Source of the DNA: Halobacillus litoralis | GTDB lineage: Bacteria; Bacillota; Bacilli; Bacillales; Halobacillaceae | Direction: 5' to 3' | Assembly: GCF_009856355.1 (NCBI RefSeq) | Contig: NZ_WMEW01000001.1 | Location: 62,001-126,000 of the forward strand | DNA: 64,000 nt | In this document: in pieces, positions 1 to 9,033 of the stretch | How the letters are laid out: each line of letters begins with the position of its first letter | Position numbering within the stretch: the first letter of the stretch is position 1 | Position numbers and translations under genes: made by a program | The notes under the pieces: model-generated | Seen by the model: only the letters and a program-made list of their open reading frames with translations | The model's database searches: none | Told to the model about the DNA's origin: nothing

Positions 1-840
1 GTTCTCCTCCTGCTTGTACAATTCCCAGCGCTGCTTCAACTGTTCGAACCCGTCTTCCTTCTTCAAGTCTTCATCGAACAAGTCAAGCACTTCATCGCCT
101 TCATCAGAAGCTTCGACCGGCTGCTCGGCCGAGCTTTCTTCCGTCTCTTCTGAAGATGTCATATACATCCAGCTGCGCAGCTGCTCAAGAATCGTTTCCT
201 GCATATAGTCGTAGATCGTGGATGCCTGACTCGCTTCAAATGCCTGCTCCAGCTGCTGACGGAACGTCACATACGAAGACTCATAGTTTGGAATCGCCAG
301 GGGAACAAAGTTATGAACAGGTCCCCACTTCAAGAGCACACCGATACAGTAAGGCATGTGCGCATAGTTTTCCTCTTTCAAAGGGATGCCGTCTTTCTTC
401 ACTTCAAACGTCTCCCCGCTCCACACATCTTCTACGGAAGCCGTGTATTCAGAGGCGGATCCGTTGATTTTGAACAGGCTCACATGCGGAGATTTCCAGG
501 CTTCCATCGTCGCCATCGTAGCCGGACGAATGATTTTGTCCTGTTTCTTCTCAAAGAACTCCTCATACAACGTGGAGCCGTCTTCCTGTTTGTCGATCAG
601 AACACGCTGGACCATCTGGAACGCCGCCTCAACTTCTTCTTCCTGCGTTTCTCTCGGCTCCGATGGTGTAACGTTCGGGTAATTGCGGTTCACATAAGCC
701 ATAAAGTGGCTGTAGTTACTCTGCAGTTCCTCATGAAGGCTGCTGGAGCCGACGGCCTGGTCGTCCTTCACCATGCAGCATTTTTTATATTTTTTCCCGC
801 TTCCACAAAAGCAGGGGTCATTCCTTTTTGTCTTACTCAT
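1..840 (-). CDS. SEC-C metal-binding motif protein, partial at window edge
   Basis: The reverse strand is open from an ATG at 840 to the window edge, so the C-terminus is missing. The first 25 residues contain a SEC-C zinc motif (CFCGSGKKYKKCC), the metal-binding tail also found on SecA; here it sits at the N-terminus. The rest is an uncharacterised acidic region of about 255 residues whose visible end is rich in Glu and Asp. A ribosome site (GGAGAGGG) lies 6 bases before the ATG. The motif call is firm; the function of the long domain is unknown to me. It faces away from a terminator-closed lacI-type gene and has no visible operon partner. Confidence 0.8.
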   Translation of the reverse strand, partial: MSKTKRNDPCFCGSGKKYKKCCMVKDDQAVGSSSLHEELQSNYSHFMAYVNRNYPNVTPSEPRETQEEEVEAAFQMVQRVLIDKQEDGSTLYEEFFEKKQDKIIRPATMATMEAWKSPHVSLFKINGSASEYTASVEDVWSGETFEVKKDGIPLKEENYAHMPYCIGVLLKWGPVHNFVPLAIPNYESSYVTFRQQLEQAFEASQASTIYDYMQETILEQLRSWMYMTSSEETEESSAEQPVEASDEGDEVLDLFDEDLKKEDGFEQLKQRWELYKQEEN

Positions 841-988
841 ATAAATCCCTCTCCTAATTGTTTAAAGGTCAACTCTACTAGGGTACCGAATATTGCGCTA
901 ACATGCAAAAAATTTTCCACATCTATGCAGTTTTATGTAAAAAAAGGCGGATATCTGTGGCAGGTTGAAAAATTACGTCCTTTCATCC

Positions 989-1024
989 CAAAAAAGACCG
1001 TCTGAAGGTTACACTTCAGACGGT
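989..1024 (-). terminator. Intrinsic terminator of the LacI-family gene
   Basis: An 11-bp stem (997-1007 with 1014-1024) is followed on the reverse strand by a T-run. The TAA stop codon of the repressor gene lies in the hairpin loop, so gene end and terminator overlap. Confidence 0.85.
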
Positions 1025-2046
1025 GCCGGACGGGAGATGGCCGAAGACCGGTATTCAATCTTATGCGGAATGATGACACGCTTGGCCGGCTGATCCCGCC
1101 GCTGCACGTGTGCAATGAGGCAGGCGGCGGCTTCTTTACCTAAGTCATGGATGTGGACGTCCACAGTCGTGAGCGCCGGGCGGGAAACCTGAGCCAGATA
1201 CACATTGTTAAAACTGACGATCGATAAATCCTCAGGGACATGGATGCCCGCTTCCTCCAACGTGGAAATGACCCCGATCGCCATCAGATCATCCGCGACG
1301 ACGAGCCCTGTCGGAGGCTCGGAGAGGGACATGAGCTCACGAACGGCGGAACGGCCGCCTGATTTCAAAAATTCGGTATGGACTTTATAGCTTTCTGAAG
1401 AGGAGATCCCCGCTTGCTGTAACGCCCTTTCATAGCCCTGGAGGCGGTCGAGGGTGACCACGAGCTCCCGCGATCCGCCGATAAACGCGACACGTTCATG
1501 ACCGATATCCAGAAGATGGCTCGTGATATCCTTGGAAGCCTGAATATTATCATTATCCACATGGGTCACTTCGCTTCCGCTTTCTGCCGGACGGCCGACA
1601 ACGACAAAAGGAAATTTCTGCTCCAGCAAAAACGACTGAATCGGATCCCGGACCTGTGAATACAGCAGAAGAATACCGTCCGTCTGACTGCTGTATACCA
1701 TCCTCTGAACACCCTCCAGCATTTCTTCATCCGTTTCCCCCGTACAGAGAACGAGGGAATAGTCCATGTCATGAGCAATGGAACTGATCCCCCTCAGCAC
1801 TTCTGGAAAAAAAGGGTTCTGGAGAGCTTTGTCTGCGCTGAAAGGCAGAACCACTCCCAGTGCTTTCGTCTTCCGGCTCGCCAGATTACGAGCGGTCACA
1901 TTCGGATGATAGCCCATCTCCTCCATCGCCCGCTTCACTTTTCGTTTCGTAGCCGGGCTGATCCGCGGATTGTCCGCAATCACACGGGAAACCGTCGAGG
2001 GGGCTACACCAGCCGCTTTGGCTACATCCTTGATGGTTACGTCCAA
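1009..2046 (-). CDS. LacI-family transcriptional regulator, MalR-like
   Basis: A DNA-binding repressor of about 345 residues, the usual LacI length. The N-terminal helix-turn-helix (VTIKDVAKAAGVAPSTVSRV, then NPRIS and the YHPN hinge) is followed by a periplasmic-binding-protein-like sensor domain. The HTH wording is closest to MalR of maltose loci, but no maltose genes are visible here, so the effector is unknown. I chose the TTG at 2046 because the ribosome site AGAAGGTG lies 7-8 bases upstream of it; the further-upstream GTG at 2055 is part of that site. It is monocistronic with its own terminator. Confidence 0.88.
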   Translation of the reverse strand: MDVTIKDVAKAAGVAPSTVSRVIADNPRISPATKRKVKRAMEEMGYHPNVTARNLASRKTKALGVVLPFSADKALQNPFFPEVLRGISSIAHDMDYSLVLCTGETDEEMLEGVQRMVYSSQTDGILLLYSQVRDPIQSFLLEQKFPFVVVGRPAESGSEVTHVDNDNIQASKDITSHLLDIGHERVAFIGGSRELVVTLDRLQGYERALQQAGISSSESYKVHTEFLKSGGRSAVRELMSLSEPPTGLVVADDLMAIGVISTLEEAGIHVPEDLSIVSFNNVYLAQVSRPALTTVDVHIHDLGKEAAACLIAHVQRRDQPAKRVIIPHKIEYRSSAISRPAPSEV

Positions 2047-2223
2047 AATAATCACCTTCTATCGCTGTTCTGTTTTCATCATAACACTCCCTGTTAGGAG
2101 GGGGGAAACAGGATTTGGATATTCTGCGAAAGGATGTCCTGTCAAAGACCTATGCAAGCGGCTGCTCAAATGGAAACTCCTGAATTACCAGGTATCCCCT
2201 TCTCCATATTCCTGCCACAGAAA

Positions 2224-2260
2224 CAGGGACGGTCCTCTGTTCAACAGAAGATCGTCCCTG
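2224..2260. repeat. Imperfect 18-bp inverted repeat, REP-like
   Basis: Two 18-base arms (2224-2241 and 2243-2260) are inverted copies with two mismatches and a one-base centre. The arm resembles GGGACGGT-type palindromes scattered through Bacillaceae genomes (recalled, not searched). No T-run follows, so a terminator is unlikely. Confidence 0.6.
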
Positions 2261-2383
2261 GTGCACGATTGATTACGCGGGAAAGGGTGATAGCTCCACC
2301 CGGACAGATAATCTGCCTAAATTAGAAGACACCGTGGCCGCAGCTTACGAACAGCTTTACGGTAAACCTATACCGCTAAGGGA
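2261..2383 (+). other. Possible decayed coding remnant in the intergenic region
   Basis: The 2047-2383 interval holds no intact gene. From about 2254 to 2390 one forward frame stays open and reads like protein (it includes the stretch LEDTVAAAYEQLYGKPIP), but it has no start or ribosome site and runs into the end of the chemoreceptor gene on the other strand. It may be a gene fragment or chance. Confidence 0.2.
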
Positions 2384-4084
2384 TTACAGCTTAAATTGCT
2401 GGATCTCGTCATTCAGCTGCTCAGACAGTTCGGAAAGCTGACGTGCACTGTGGGAGACTTCCTCCATCGAACTTGTCGTCTGCTGGGAGGAAGCAGCCAC
2501 CTGCTCCACTCCCGCTGCGGATTCTTCAGAGACGGCTGCAATCTCTTCAATAGACTGGTTCATCTGCTGACTGTTCACAGCAATATCCGATAGATGATTG
2601 GAAATCTCTCCGACCCGGCCGGACATATCGCTGACGGAGTTGTGGATGCGGTGGAATGTCTCCCCGGTCACTTCAATCTGCTTCGTCCCCCTGTCTACTT
2701 CCTCGTAGCCGGATTCAAGTGATTGAGCCACCCGGTTCGACTCCGACTGGATGCTGTCCACAATCGACGTAATATCAATGATGGAGGTGGACACCTGCTC
2801 TGCAAGCTTCCGGACTTCATCAGCCACAACGGCAAAGCCTTTTCCGTGCTCCCCTGCTCTGGCCGCCTCTATGGCTGCGTTTAAGGATAAAAGATTGGTC
2901 TGTTCCGCAATATCCTGAATCACCTGAACGAGTTTATTGATCTCCTTCGACTGCCTGTCCAGCCCATGCACCCGTTCCACAGACTCTTTTACGATGCCAT
3001 TGATGGTAGTCATCTGCTGAACAGATGCCTCCATCAAACCTTTTCCTTCCTCGGTCATAGCCAGAACTTCTTTTGATGTAGTAGACACGGCTTTTCCACT
3101 TTCGTCCGCTTCATCCAGACGACGGACGAAGCTGTCCATGACTTCCGAAAGGCTGCTGGAGCTGTCCGCCTGAGATTCTGCACCGGAGGACAGTTCCTGC
3201 ATCGTCGAAGCCACCTGCTCACTGCCTTCTTTCACTTCGTTGGCTGACTGCGTAAGCTCCTCACTCTGGGCAGACACTTCACTGGATGCTGACGCCACCC
3301 TTTGAACGAGTGTTCTCAGACTTTCCACCATTTCATTCATAGCCATCGACAGCTGACCGATTTCGTCTTTCCGTTTCGTATCAATGTTCTCGGTCAAATC
3401 TCCATCACTAATTCTGTTCACGGAATTCAAAAGCGACCGGACAGCTTTGGTCAGACGGGTGCCGAAGAAGTAGGCAAATCCAGCTCCGAGCAGCACAGCG
3501 ACCGCTAGAAAGACAGCGAGGAACCCGTTGATTTCCTTCTGAAGATTACCGATAAAGGATGTACTCATATCGACCCCGACGATGGCATCCATGCCGTCAA
3601 CCTGCATAAACACGGACTTATGCACGCCCCACTCATCTTCATAAATGGATGTTACGACTGTATCCCCTGTCTGAAATGCCTCATTCTGCTCATCCGTAAA
3701 AGGGGATTCCACCATCACATCTTCAGAACCGCTCAAAGCGACAATGTACTCGTTTTCCCCCTGTTTCGTCAAAACATAAGCGTACTCCAGACGCTCCTGC
3801 CCTTCAATGAAGCTGTCCAGGGTATTAATCAAATTGGCATGGTTGTCCGACGGGTTTTCAATCGCCTCCCGTACGGCGTTTGGTTCAATCGAGCGTACAA
3901 GCTCCTGACCATTTGTCAGCAGAACCTGTTCAAACTGGGGGAGGACGTGATCATCAATAATACTGCCGGTTACAAGCTTCACAAATCCAAACGTCATCCC
4001 GCCAAGAAGAAGAATCGGGATAATAAAATTAACAAACAACTGGGACTTCAGGGACTTTTTCGGGTTCAACACCTGTCCATTCAT
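2384..4084 (-). CDS. Methyl-accepting chemotaxis protein
   Basis: A membrane chemoreceptor of 566 residues. It has transmembrane helix 1 at about 16-38, an extracellular sensing region of about 150 residues (small Cache-like by size), helix 2 at about 187-208, a HAMP domain at about 210-262, and a long coiled-coil signalling domain. The highly conserved hairpin tip that contacts CheA and CheW is at about 392-428 ([19 protein letters not shown]). Its ATG overlaps the stop of the upstream ATP-grasp gene by four bases, so the two are translationally coupled. Transcription probably starts at the SigD-like promoter near 5259-5285, which fits a motility-regulon gene. The ligand is unknown. Confidence 0.95.
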   Translation of the reverse strand: MNGQVLNPKKSLKSQLFVNFIIPILLLGGMTFGFVKLVTGSIIDDHVLPQFEQVLLTNGQELVRSIEPNAVREAIENPSDNHANLINTLDSFIEGQERLEYAYVLTKQGENEYIVALSGSEDVMVESPFTDEQNEAFQTGDTVVTSIYEDEWGVHKSVFMQVDGMDAIVGVDMSTSFIGNLQKEINGFLAVFLAVAVLLGAGFAYFFGTRLTKAVRSLLNSVNRISDGDLTENIDTKRKDEIGQLSMAMNEMVESLRTLVQRVASASSEVSAQSEELTQSANEVKEGSEQVASTMQELSSGAESQADSSSSLSEVMDSFVRRLDEADESGKAVSTTSKEVLAMTEEGKGLMEASVQQMTTINGIVKESVERVHGLDRQSKEINKLVQVIQDIAEQTNLLSLNAAIEAARAGEHGKGFAVVADEVRKLAEQVSTSIIDITSIVDSIQSESNRVAQSLESGYEEVDRGTKQIEVTGETFHRIHNSVSDMSGRVGEISNHLSDIAVNSQQMNQSIEEIAAVSEESAAGVEQVAASSQQTTSSMEEVSHSARQLSELSEQLNDEIQQFKL

Positions 4085-5208
4085 CGAACAGCCTCCTTCA
4101 CGGGTTTCATTGTAAGAAAAGGTTCTAAATCAAGGGTGAGTAAACGATCGAGTTCTTTTAGACAATGGGTTCTGAAAAATATGACCGCAAACGTCCGGTC
4201 GCCGGCCGATTGAATGACCCGGTACTCCATCACATCACTGAATTGTTCTTTCAATTTGTCGTGCTCAATTGATTGAATGAGATTCATGCTGATCTGGACC
4301 GGCACCTCTGCACAGAAAAAACCGTAGTACGCTTCATCAGCCCGATTTACGATTGTCTCCCAATCCGGATTTACTCCTTTGAAATAGGACAAGGCGGAGT
4401 TGATATCATACGCATAGTGACTCACATCCGTCGTGCCGGCACCAGCAAATCGAAGCGGGTTCATCTCAATCGGGATGACGCCGGTTTCGTTCTTCCGCAT
4501 TTCTATATGAAATGGATAGTTTTGCAGATGGAGCCGGTCATTTAATAGACGCAGATAATCCAGCGCCTGGTCCCGGACTTCGTCGAGGATCAGACTGGAG
4601 GTGTAATAAATCCGATCCGACGTATCCTGGTCATGGGCGAACCGGCGTTTCAGGATATTCAAAATGACAGGCTCCCCCGCTTCATCATAGTAGCAGTCAA
4701 GAGCGTATTCCTGACCTTCGATGTATCCTTCGATGATGATCTGTTCACTGTCCAGCACCGCATCTGAATACATGGACCTGGAAAGAAGGAGATCGGAATA
4801 CAGCCGCTGCACCGCCTGGTCCCACTCCTTTTCTTCCTTCACAATATAAACACCGACACTGGAATAACCTCGATTCGGCTTAATCACGACCGGAAACGGT
4901 ACATTTTCCTTCTTCGTACACAACAGCTCATCAACCGTGACAAGCTTGAAATTATAGTCTTCATCCAGATCAGCGACCATTCCGCGGAACCGGGCTTTGT
5001 TTTTGACCAGCTGAGAAACCTTCGTATGTATATGCTCCGGGTGATGGTGCTGCAGCATCTGAAGGCAGCTCTCCGAATTGGTTAGTATTTTTGAGTGTTC
5101 CTTGATATCCAGAGGCCTTTCATCGTCCTTATAATAAATAGGCAGCCGATGTTTAAGGGCCGTTTGTACCAGGATAGGAGACACAGTTTGTTCATCGATA
5201 ATCAGCAT
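4081..5208 (-). CDS. ATP-grasp domain protein
   Basis: About 375 residues with an ATP-grasp fold. Visible elements are the ATP-binding lysine loop ([15 protein letters not shown], about 108-122), the [14 protein letters not shown] strand that normally carries adenine-contacting acidic residues, and the metal-binding HIEM...PIEMNPLRF segment. Such enzymes join a carboxylate to an amine via an acyl phosphate; the substrate cannot be read here. I place the start at 5208, where GAGGAGGGG lies six bases upstream, rather than at in-frame ATGs further up. It is the first gene of a two-gene unit, overlapping the chemoreceptor by four bases. That pairing is unusual. Confidence 0.85.
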   Translation of the reverse strand: MLIIDEQTVSPILVQTALKHRLPIYYKDDERPLDIKEHSKILTNSESCLQMLQHHHPEHIHTKVSQLVKNKARFRGMVADLDEDYNFKLVTVDELLCTKKENVPFPVVIKPNRGYSSVGVYIVKEEKEWDQAVQRLYSDLLLSRSMYSDAVLDSEQIIIEGYIEGQEYALDCYYDEAGEPVILNILKRRFAHDQDTSDRIYYTSSLILDEVRDQALDYLRLLNDRLHLQNYPFHIEMRKNETGVIPIEMNPLRFAGAGTTDVSHYAYDINSALSYFKGVNPDWETIVNRADEAYYGFFCAEVPVQISMNLIQSIEHDKLKEQFSDVMEYRVIQSAGDRTFAVIFFRTHCLKELDRLLTLDLEPFLTMKPVKEAVR

Positions 5209-5258
5209 AATTCCCCTCCTCAACATGCGTTTTCTTCTCATTTTTTTTGACTTTATAT

Positions 5259-5285
5259 ATATCGGCCACCTCTATCGTTCATACA
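5259..5285 (-). promoter_or_regulatory. Candidate SigD (motility) promoter
   Basis: The reverse strand carries GCCGATAT at 5259-5266, an exact match to the SigD -10 consensus, about 50 bases before the ATP-grasp start codon. The -35 position (about 5282-5285) reads GTAT against consensus TAAA, so that half is weak. The downstream chemoreceptor supports a motility promoter. Confidence 0.5.
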
Positions 5286-5397
5286 GTTCCCCGGCACCCA
5301 TTCAGTTATAAAGTCCTATATAATCAGAATATTGAGCCGGATAACTTCCGTGTATGTCTACATGGATAAGCATCAGCCTCCAGGATCCCGCGAAACA

Positions 5398-5433
5398 AAA
5401 AAGACCCCCTTTATAAGAAAAGAGAGTCTTTGT
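5398..5433 (-). terminator. Terminator of the cstA-arsA cluster
   Basis: On the reverse strand an AAAGAC...GTCTTT hairpin with a T-run lies about 30 bases after the ArsA-type gene. It closes the cluster and separates it from the SigD-like promoter downstream. Confidence 0.75.
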
Positions 5434-5463
5434 CACGCGGACCGGCCATATTCACGAAGCGGC

Positions 5464-6417
5464 TTAGGAATCAGCAGCATGCATAGACTTCCGGAATGCT
5501 TCCGCAAACGTATGGAGTTTTTTCATATCAGATACATCCTCCTCAAACAGAGGCACATACACCAGCTCCTGATCCGTAAACGTCCGCTCAATCTCCTCAA
5601 GGTAAAGGCGCTCCTGTTGTCTCCTCTTTGCAAGAAAAGCGCCGTCCGCATAGTCAGGCAGAACTTTATTTACAATCAGGGTCTGAACGTGAAGCCTATG
5701 TTTCCCCAGCCGCTCTACGGCTTTTGTTGTCTCAAGGATGGGGAGGCGCTCAGGAATAAGGACAAAGGCAAAAGCTGTCTTCTCTTCGTCTAAAATGATT
5801 TCTCGTGCCTGGGCGAACTTTTCCCGGCGTCTCTGGAGCACGTTGAAAATCGGATCATCCACAGGCTCTCCGTCATGAAGCAGCTGCGTATACGTCTCAT
5901 TCATCCGGCTGCGCCGCTCCAGCATTCCATCAATCCATACGTTCATGATCTCCGGCAGGGTAAGGAGGCGTATCGTATGCCCTGTTGGTGCCGTGTCGAA
6001 AACGATCTTATCAAAATGACCGGACTCTTCCAAAATGATGGATACGAGGCGGTCGAACAAAGCGGCCTCATCCGCTCCCGGGGATGCAGAGGCCAGGTCG
6101 ATCTGCCGATGCACTTCTTCGACCATTTTGGACTTCACCAGCCCTTCCAAGTGACCTTTGACACCATCAATATACCGCTTTGATTCATGAACAGGGTCGA
6201 TTTCTATCCCGTACAAATGCTCAGCCAGTTTCGTTTTCGCGTGGGATAACGTCTTATGAAAAACATCGCCCAGGTTATGGGCGGGATCTGTCGATACGAC
6301 AAGTGTTTCATAGCCCTGTTCAGCCAAGGAGAGCGCGAGAGCAGCGGAAGTTGTTGATTTTCCGACACCTCCTTTTCCTCCTACAAAAATAATAGAATGA
6401 TGCTGGATATCCTTCAT
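5464..6417 (-). CDS. ArsA/GET3-family ATPase
   Basis: A cytosolic P-loop ATPase of 317 residues, the single-domain size of GET3-like proteins and half of the duplicated plasmid ArsA. Visible motifs are the deviant Walker A GGKGGVGKST (13-22), switch I STDPAHNLGD (42-51) and switch II DTAPTGHTIR (141-150). Classical ArsA energises arsenite efflux through ArsB. No arsB, arsR or arsC is nearby. Instead it is third behind cstA, after a Cys-Cys thioredoxin-like protein and a small protein ending in Cys-Cys, 12 bases from the latter. A role in metal or thiol handling for the CstA system is my inference; an arsenic role is not supported by context. Confidence 0.85.
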   Translation of the reverse strand: MKDIQHHSIIFVGGKGGVGKSTTSAALALSLAEQGYETLVVSTDPAHNLGDVFHKTLSHAKTKLAEHLYGIEIDPVHESKRYIDGVKGHLEGLVKSKMVEEVHRQIDLASASPGADEAALFDRLVSIILEESGHFDKIVFDTAPTGHTIRLLTLPEIMNVWIDGMLERRSRMNETYTQLLHDGEPVDDPIFNVLQRRREKFAQAREIILDEEKTAFAFVLIPERLPILETTKAVERLGKHRLHVQTLIVNKVLPDYADGAFLAKRRQQERLYLEEIERTFTDQELVYVPLFEEDVSDMKKLHTFAEAFRKSMHAADS

Positions 6418-6429
6418 ATTTAAGCCTCC

Positions 6430-6693
6430 TTAACAGCAGCGGATGCCGTCGAGCGGGGACTTCTCCATGCCCATCCGCAAATGCCAGTCGTGAAATTTTT
6501 CAACAATGTGAGGATACAGTTCAAGCGTGTAATAAAAAGCGGGGTTGGGAATACCGAGCAGATCGGAGTAAAGCAGCAGAAGAAAAAGGTCCTCTTCATC
6601 TCTCAGCTCCCTGGCCACCTCCTGTTTATGAGGCAGACTTAATATTTCATCATACAGTTCGACCATTCTTTTCAAGGACAGCTTCTTTTCCAT
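6430..6693 (-). CDS. Small protein with C-terminal Cys-Cys (cory-CC-star-like)
   Basis: An 87-residue soluble protein that ends exactly in Arg-Cys-Cys. From memory it fits a small family called cory-CC-star after this terminal Cys-Cys. E. coli YbdD, encoded just after cstA, also ends in Arg-Cys-Cys, so this protein may be the functional counterpart of YbdD as a CstA accessory. That link is inference from the shared tail and shared neighbour, not from overall similarity. It lies between the thioredoxin-like gene (12 bases) and the ArsA-type ATPase (12 bases). Confidence 0.65.
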   Translation of the reverse strand: MEKKLSLKRMVELYDEILSLPHKQEVARELRDEEDLFLLLLYSDLLGIPNPAFYYTLELYPHIVEKFHDWHLRMGMEKSPLDGIRCC

Positions 6694-6705
6694 TCCTCTT
6701 CCTCC

Positions 6706-7086
6706 TCAGGCTTCTGTCAGTTCCATCAGTCTCTCTTCATAGCGGTCGGGACTACCTATATATTCGCCGTTCACGAACACTGCCCGGTATTTGATGTGCA
6801 GCAGCAAGGAGGCCGCCCCCTGCCGTAAAGAGATGGATCCCCGGCAGTGCTGCTGCCAGAAATAAGCAGCGACACCAAGGAGATTCCTTGGATCCATGAA
6901 CTGAACATGGATCTCAGGGTCGATGTCCAGCGTCTTTTGATAAAGCTGCTGCAGCTCTCTCCGCTCTTCATCATGATGGGAAAACTCGTCTTCCATGTGA
7001 ATCAGACCGTCCGGGTCAGAGCAGATCCCTCCGCAGCACCCCATGCCGATTTCCTTTTCCGCCCGTATCATCAAAACATCCACCAT
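6706..7086 (-). CDS. Thioredoxin-like Cys-Cys protein, possibly ArsD-like
   Basis: A 126-residue cytosolic protein with a GCCGGIC metal- or redox-type cluster (Cys17, Cys18, Cys22) near the N-terminus and a further Cys at about 80. The end (VFVNGEYIGSPDRYEERL) resembles the C-terminal part of thioredoxin/ArsD-like folds. ArsD is a chaperone that hands arsenite to ArsA, and an ArsA-type ATPase follows two genes later, so a chaperone for that ATPase is plausible. Clear ArsD identity is not established. A strong ribosome site (AAGGAGG) precedes the ATG. Confidence 0.55.
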   Translation of the reverse strand: MVDVLMIRAEKEIGMGCCGGICSDPDGLIHMEDEFSHHDEERRELQQLYQKTLDIDPEIHVQFMDPRNLLGVAAYFWQQHCRGSISLRQGAASLLLHIKYRAVFVNGEYIGSPDRYEERLMELTEA

Positions 7087-7110
7087 CCCTTTTCCTCCTT
7101 ATCTGAATGG

Positions 7111-7135
7111 AAAAAGCCGCACATCCGCACGGCTT
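7111..7135 (-). terminator. Weak hairpin with T-run after cstA
   Basis: A short GC-rich stem (AGCCG...CGGCT) followed by five T on the reverse strand lies between cstA and the Cys-Cys gene. It is small and probably leaky, which would lower but not abolish expression of the three downstream genes. Confidence 0.5.
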
Positions 7136-7142
7136 CTTCCTT

Positions 7143-8879
7143 TTAAGCACTTCGTTCGATGGAATTTTTATGATCCTTCGTAATGGCCGAGAAGGCTGTC
7201 AGTAAAATCCAGAAGGTGAAAACGAGGATGACCGCACCGAACGCAAACAGCATCCAGTCACTGTTCTCATTCCACGGCGCCCATTCTGTCAGCACCTGGG
7301 AAATCATCGCCCAGAGTGTCATGAACATCAGGAAAACCATCGGGATGATTGTCGGAAGATAGTTTCTTCCCTGACGCTTCAACCAAATGGATACGAGCAG
7401 AAGACTGATGCCCGCCAGCAGCTGGTTCGATGTTCCGAACAACGGCCACAGCAGATAACCTCCGGAGCCGAATCCCTTTGGCCCCTGTGGAATCAGCGTC
7501 AAGGCCGCACTGGAAACAACCGCCATCGTTGTGGCCACATGCATTTTCGTCAGCGGTGTGATTTTATATTCGGTGCCTAACTCTGCGATAATATACCGCA
7601 TCAATCGAACCGAAGAATCCAGTGTTGTCGCAGCGAAACTGACGACAATCACACTCACGATTGTCGCAGCAACAGAGGCTGGGATCCCGAGTCCTGTGGC
7701 CAGCTGGCCGGCCCCCTGGATGAAAACACCAAGCCCGGCATTACTGGCCGCCGCAAAACCGCTGTAGGTTGCTGTGAATTCCGCCGCTGTCGGGAAGAAG
7801 GTGACCACAGCAATGATCGCGACCAAGGCGAGAGCTCCCTCTCCTACAGATCCAAGATAGCCGACAAACCGTGCTTCTGTTTCATTGTTCAACTGTTTAG
7901 ATGAAGTTCCGGAAGAGACGAGACCATGGAATCCTGAAATCGCTCCACAGGCGATGGTAATGAACAAAAGCGGGAACCAGGACGTATCCGCTGATGCATT
8001 GGTTACCGGTGCTGTAATTTCCGGATTGGAAAACAACAGCCCGAGATACAGGAGACCCAGCCCGACAATCAGCTGATGGGAGTTGATATAATCCCTCGGC
8101 TGAAGCAGTTTCCAGACAGGAAGCGTAGAGGCGATATACACATAGACCATGAGCACGATGATCCAGACGAAAAATGCCATGGATGTCGCACTCAATCCAA
8201 AGGCGGTCTCTGCTGCTTCCCCGCCAAAATAACGGACGAGGTCAATCTGCAGGGCGGGAACATAGCTTGCGATAATGGCTGATATATACATGACGGCAAG
8301 GGCTACAAGTGATGGCAGGAGCATACTGCCTTGTCTTTTATAAACACTGTAACCAATCCAGACAGCCAGTGGAATTTGAATAAAGACGGATAATACACTC
8401 GCAGGAAACGAGATGAACAAGTTGGCAATGACCCAGGCGAACACAGCGTTGACCATAAGAACGAGCAGAAGGATGATGAACAAAAACAATACCTTTGCTT
8501 TTTGTCCAATCAACTTGCTCGCCAGCGTCCCAATCGACTGTCCTTTATTTCGGACCGATAAGACGAGTGTACCGAAGTCATGGACACCTGCAGCGAAGAC
8601 TGTACCGAGCAGAACCCAGAGCACCGCCGGGAGCCAGCCCCAGTACACCGCAATTGCCGGCCCGACAATCGGGGCCGCTCCCGCAACCGATGTGAAATGG
8701 TGGCCCCAGAGAACGAACTTATTGGTTGGTACGAAATCGACCCCATCCTTAAACTGATGGGCGGGGGTGACATAATCCGGATCAAGCTTATAAATCTTTT
8801 CAGCAATAAACTTGGAATAATACCGATACCCTAGAAAAAAGACAAACATACCGACAACCGCCAGCCAAATCCCGCTCAC
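7143..8879 (-). CDS. cstA: Carbon starvation protein CstA, peptide/pyruvate transporter
   Basis: A polytopic membrane protein of 578 residues, shorter than the roughly 700-residue E. coli CstA but usual for Gram-positive forms. The opening YRYYSKFIAEKI and the GHHFTSVAGAAPIVGPAIAV region are CstA hallmarks, and about 15 hydrophobic segments follow. CstA proteins import peptides or pyruvate when carbon is scarce. The start is a GTG at 8879 with GGAGGG six bases upstream. A near-consensus promoter and a perfect cre box just downstream of it indicate CcpA repression on good carbon sources. It heads the cluster with the Cys-Cys proteins and the ArsA-type ATPase. Confidence 0.93.
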   Translation of the reverse strand: MSGIWLAVVGMFVFFLGYRYYSKFIAEKIYKLDPDYVTPAHQFKDGVDFVPTNKFVLWGHHFTSVAGAAPIVGPAIAVYWGWLPAVLWVLLGTVFAAGVHDFGTLVLSVRNKGQSIGTLASKLIGQKAKVLFLFIILLLVLMVNAVFAWVIANLFISFPASVLSVFIQIPLAVWIGYSVYKRQGSMLLPSLVALAVMYISAIIASYVPALQIDLVRYFGGEAAETAFGLSATSMAFFVWIIVLMVYVYIASTLPVWKLLQPRDYINSHQLIVGLGLLYLGLLFSNPEITAPVTNASADTSWFPLLFITIACGAISGFHGLVSSGTSSKQLNNETEARFVGYLGSVGEGALALVAIIAVVTFFPTAAEFTATYSGFAAASNAGLGVFIQGAGQLATGLGIPASVAATIVSVIVVSFAATTLDSSVRLMRYIIAELGTEYKITPLTKMHVATTMAVVSSAALTLIPQGPKGFGSGGYLLWPLFGTSNQLLAGISLLLVSIWLKRQGRNYLPTIIPMVFLMFMTLWAMISQVLTEWAPWNENSDWMLFAFGAVILVFTFWILLTAFSAITKDHKNSIERSA

Positions 8880-8894
8880 AAAAACCCTCCTTTT

Positions 8895-8910
8895 ATGTAT
8901 GCGCTTACAT
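8895..8910 (-). promoter_or_regulatory. CcpA cre box of cstA
   Basis: The reverse strand reads ATGTAAGCGCATACAT, matching the Bacillus cre consensus WTGNAARCGNWWWCAW at every position. It sits immediately downstream of the expected transcription start, a roadblock position, consistent with glucose repression of a carbon-starvation gene. Confidence 0.88.
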
Positions 8911-8919
8911 AATAACGCT

Positions 8920-8949
8920 ATTATACCTCACCATTCGTCATCGTTTCAA
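8920..8949 (-). promoter_or_regulatory. SigA promoter of cstA
   Basis: On the reverse strand TTGAAA (8944-8949) and TATAAT (8920-8925) are 18 bases apart, placing the start of transcription near 8913, just before the cre box. Confidence 0.75.
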
Positions 8950-8985
8950 TAAAATTTACAGATTTATCAGAATATAACAACAGAT

Positions 8986-9025
8986 AAAAAAGCCGCTCCC
9001 GGCGTTCATCCGTTGGGGAGCGGCT
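8986..9025 (-). terminator. Terminator of the acyltransferase gene
   Basis: A strong 9-bp GC-rich stem (GCCGCTCCC with GGGAGCGGC) followed by six T on the reverse strand, eight bases after the acyltransferase stop. Confidence 0.9.
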
Positions 9026-9033
9026 TCTCAATG

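Noticed and set aside
156..1005. Long forward-strand open frames over the SEC-C gene
   Set aside because: They are shadows of the reverse-strand gene, lack ribosome sites and have low-complexity composition.
5464..7086. Arsenic resistance operon
   Set aside because: Only an ArsA-type ATPase and a weakly ArsD-like protein are present; arsB, arsC, acr3 and arsR are absent and cstA heads the cluster.
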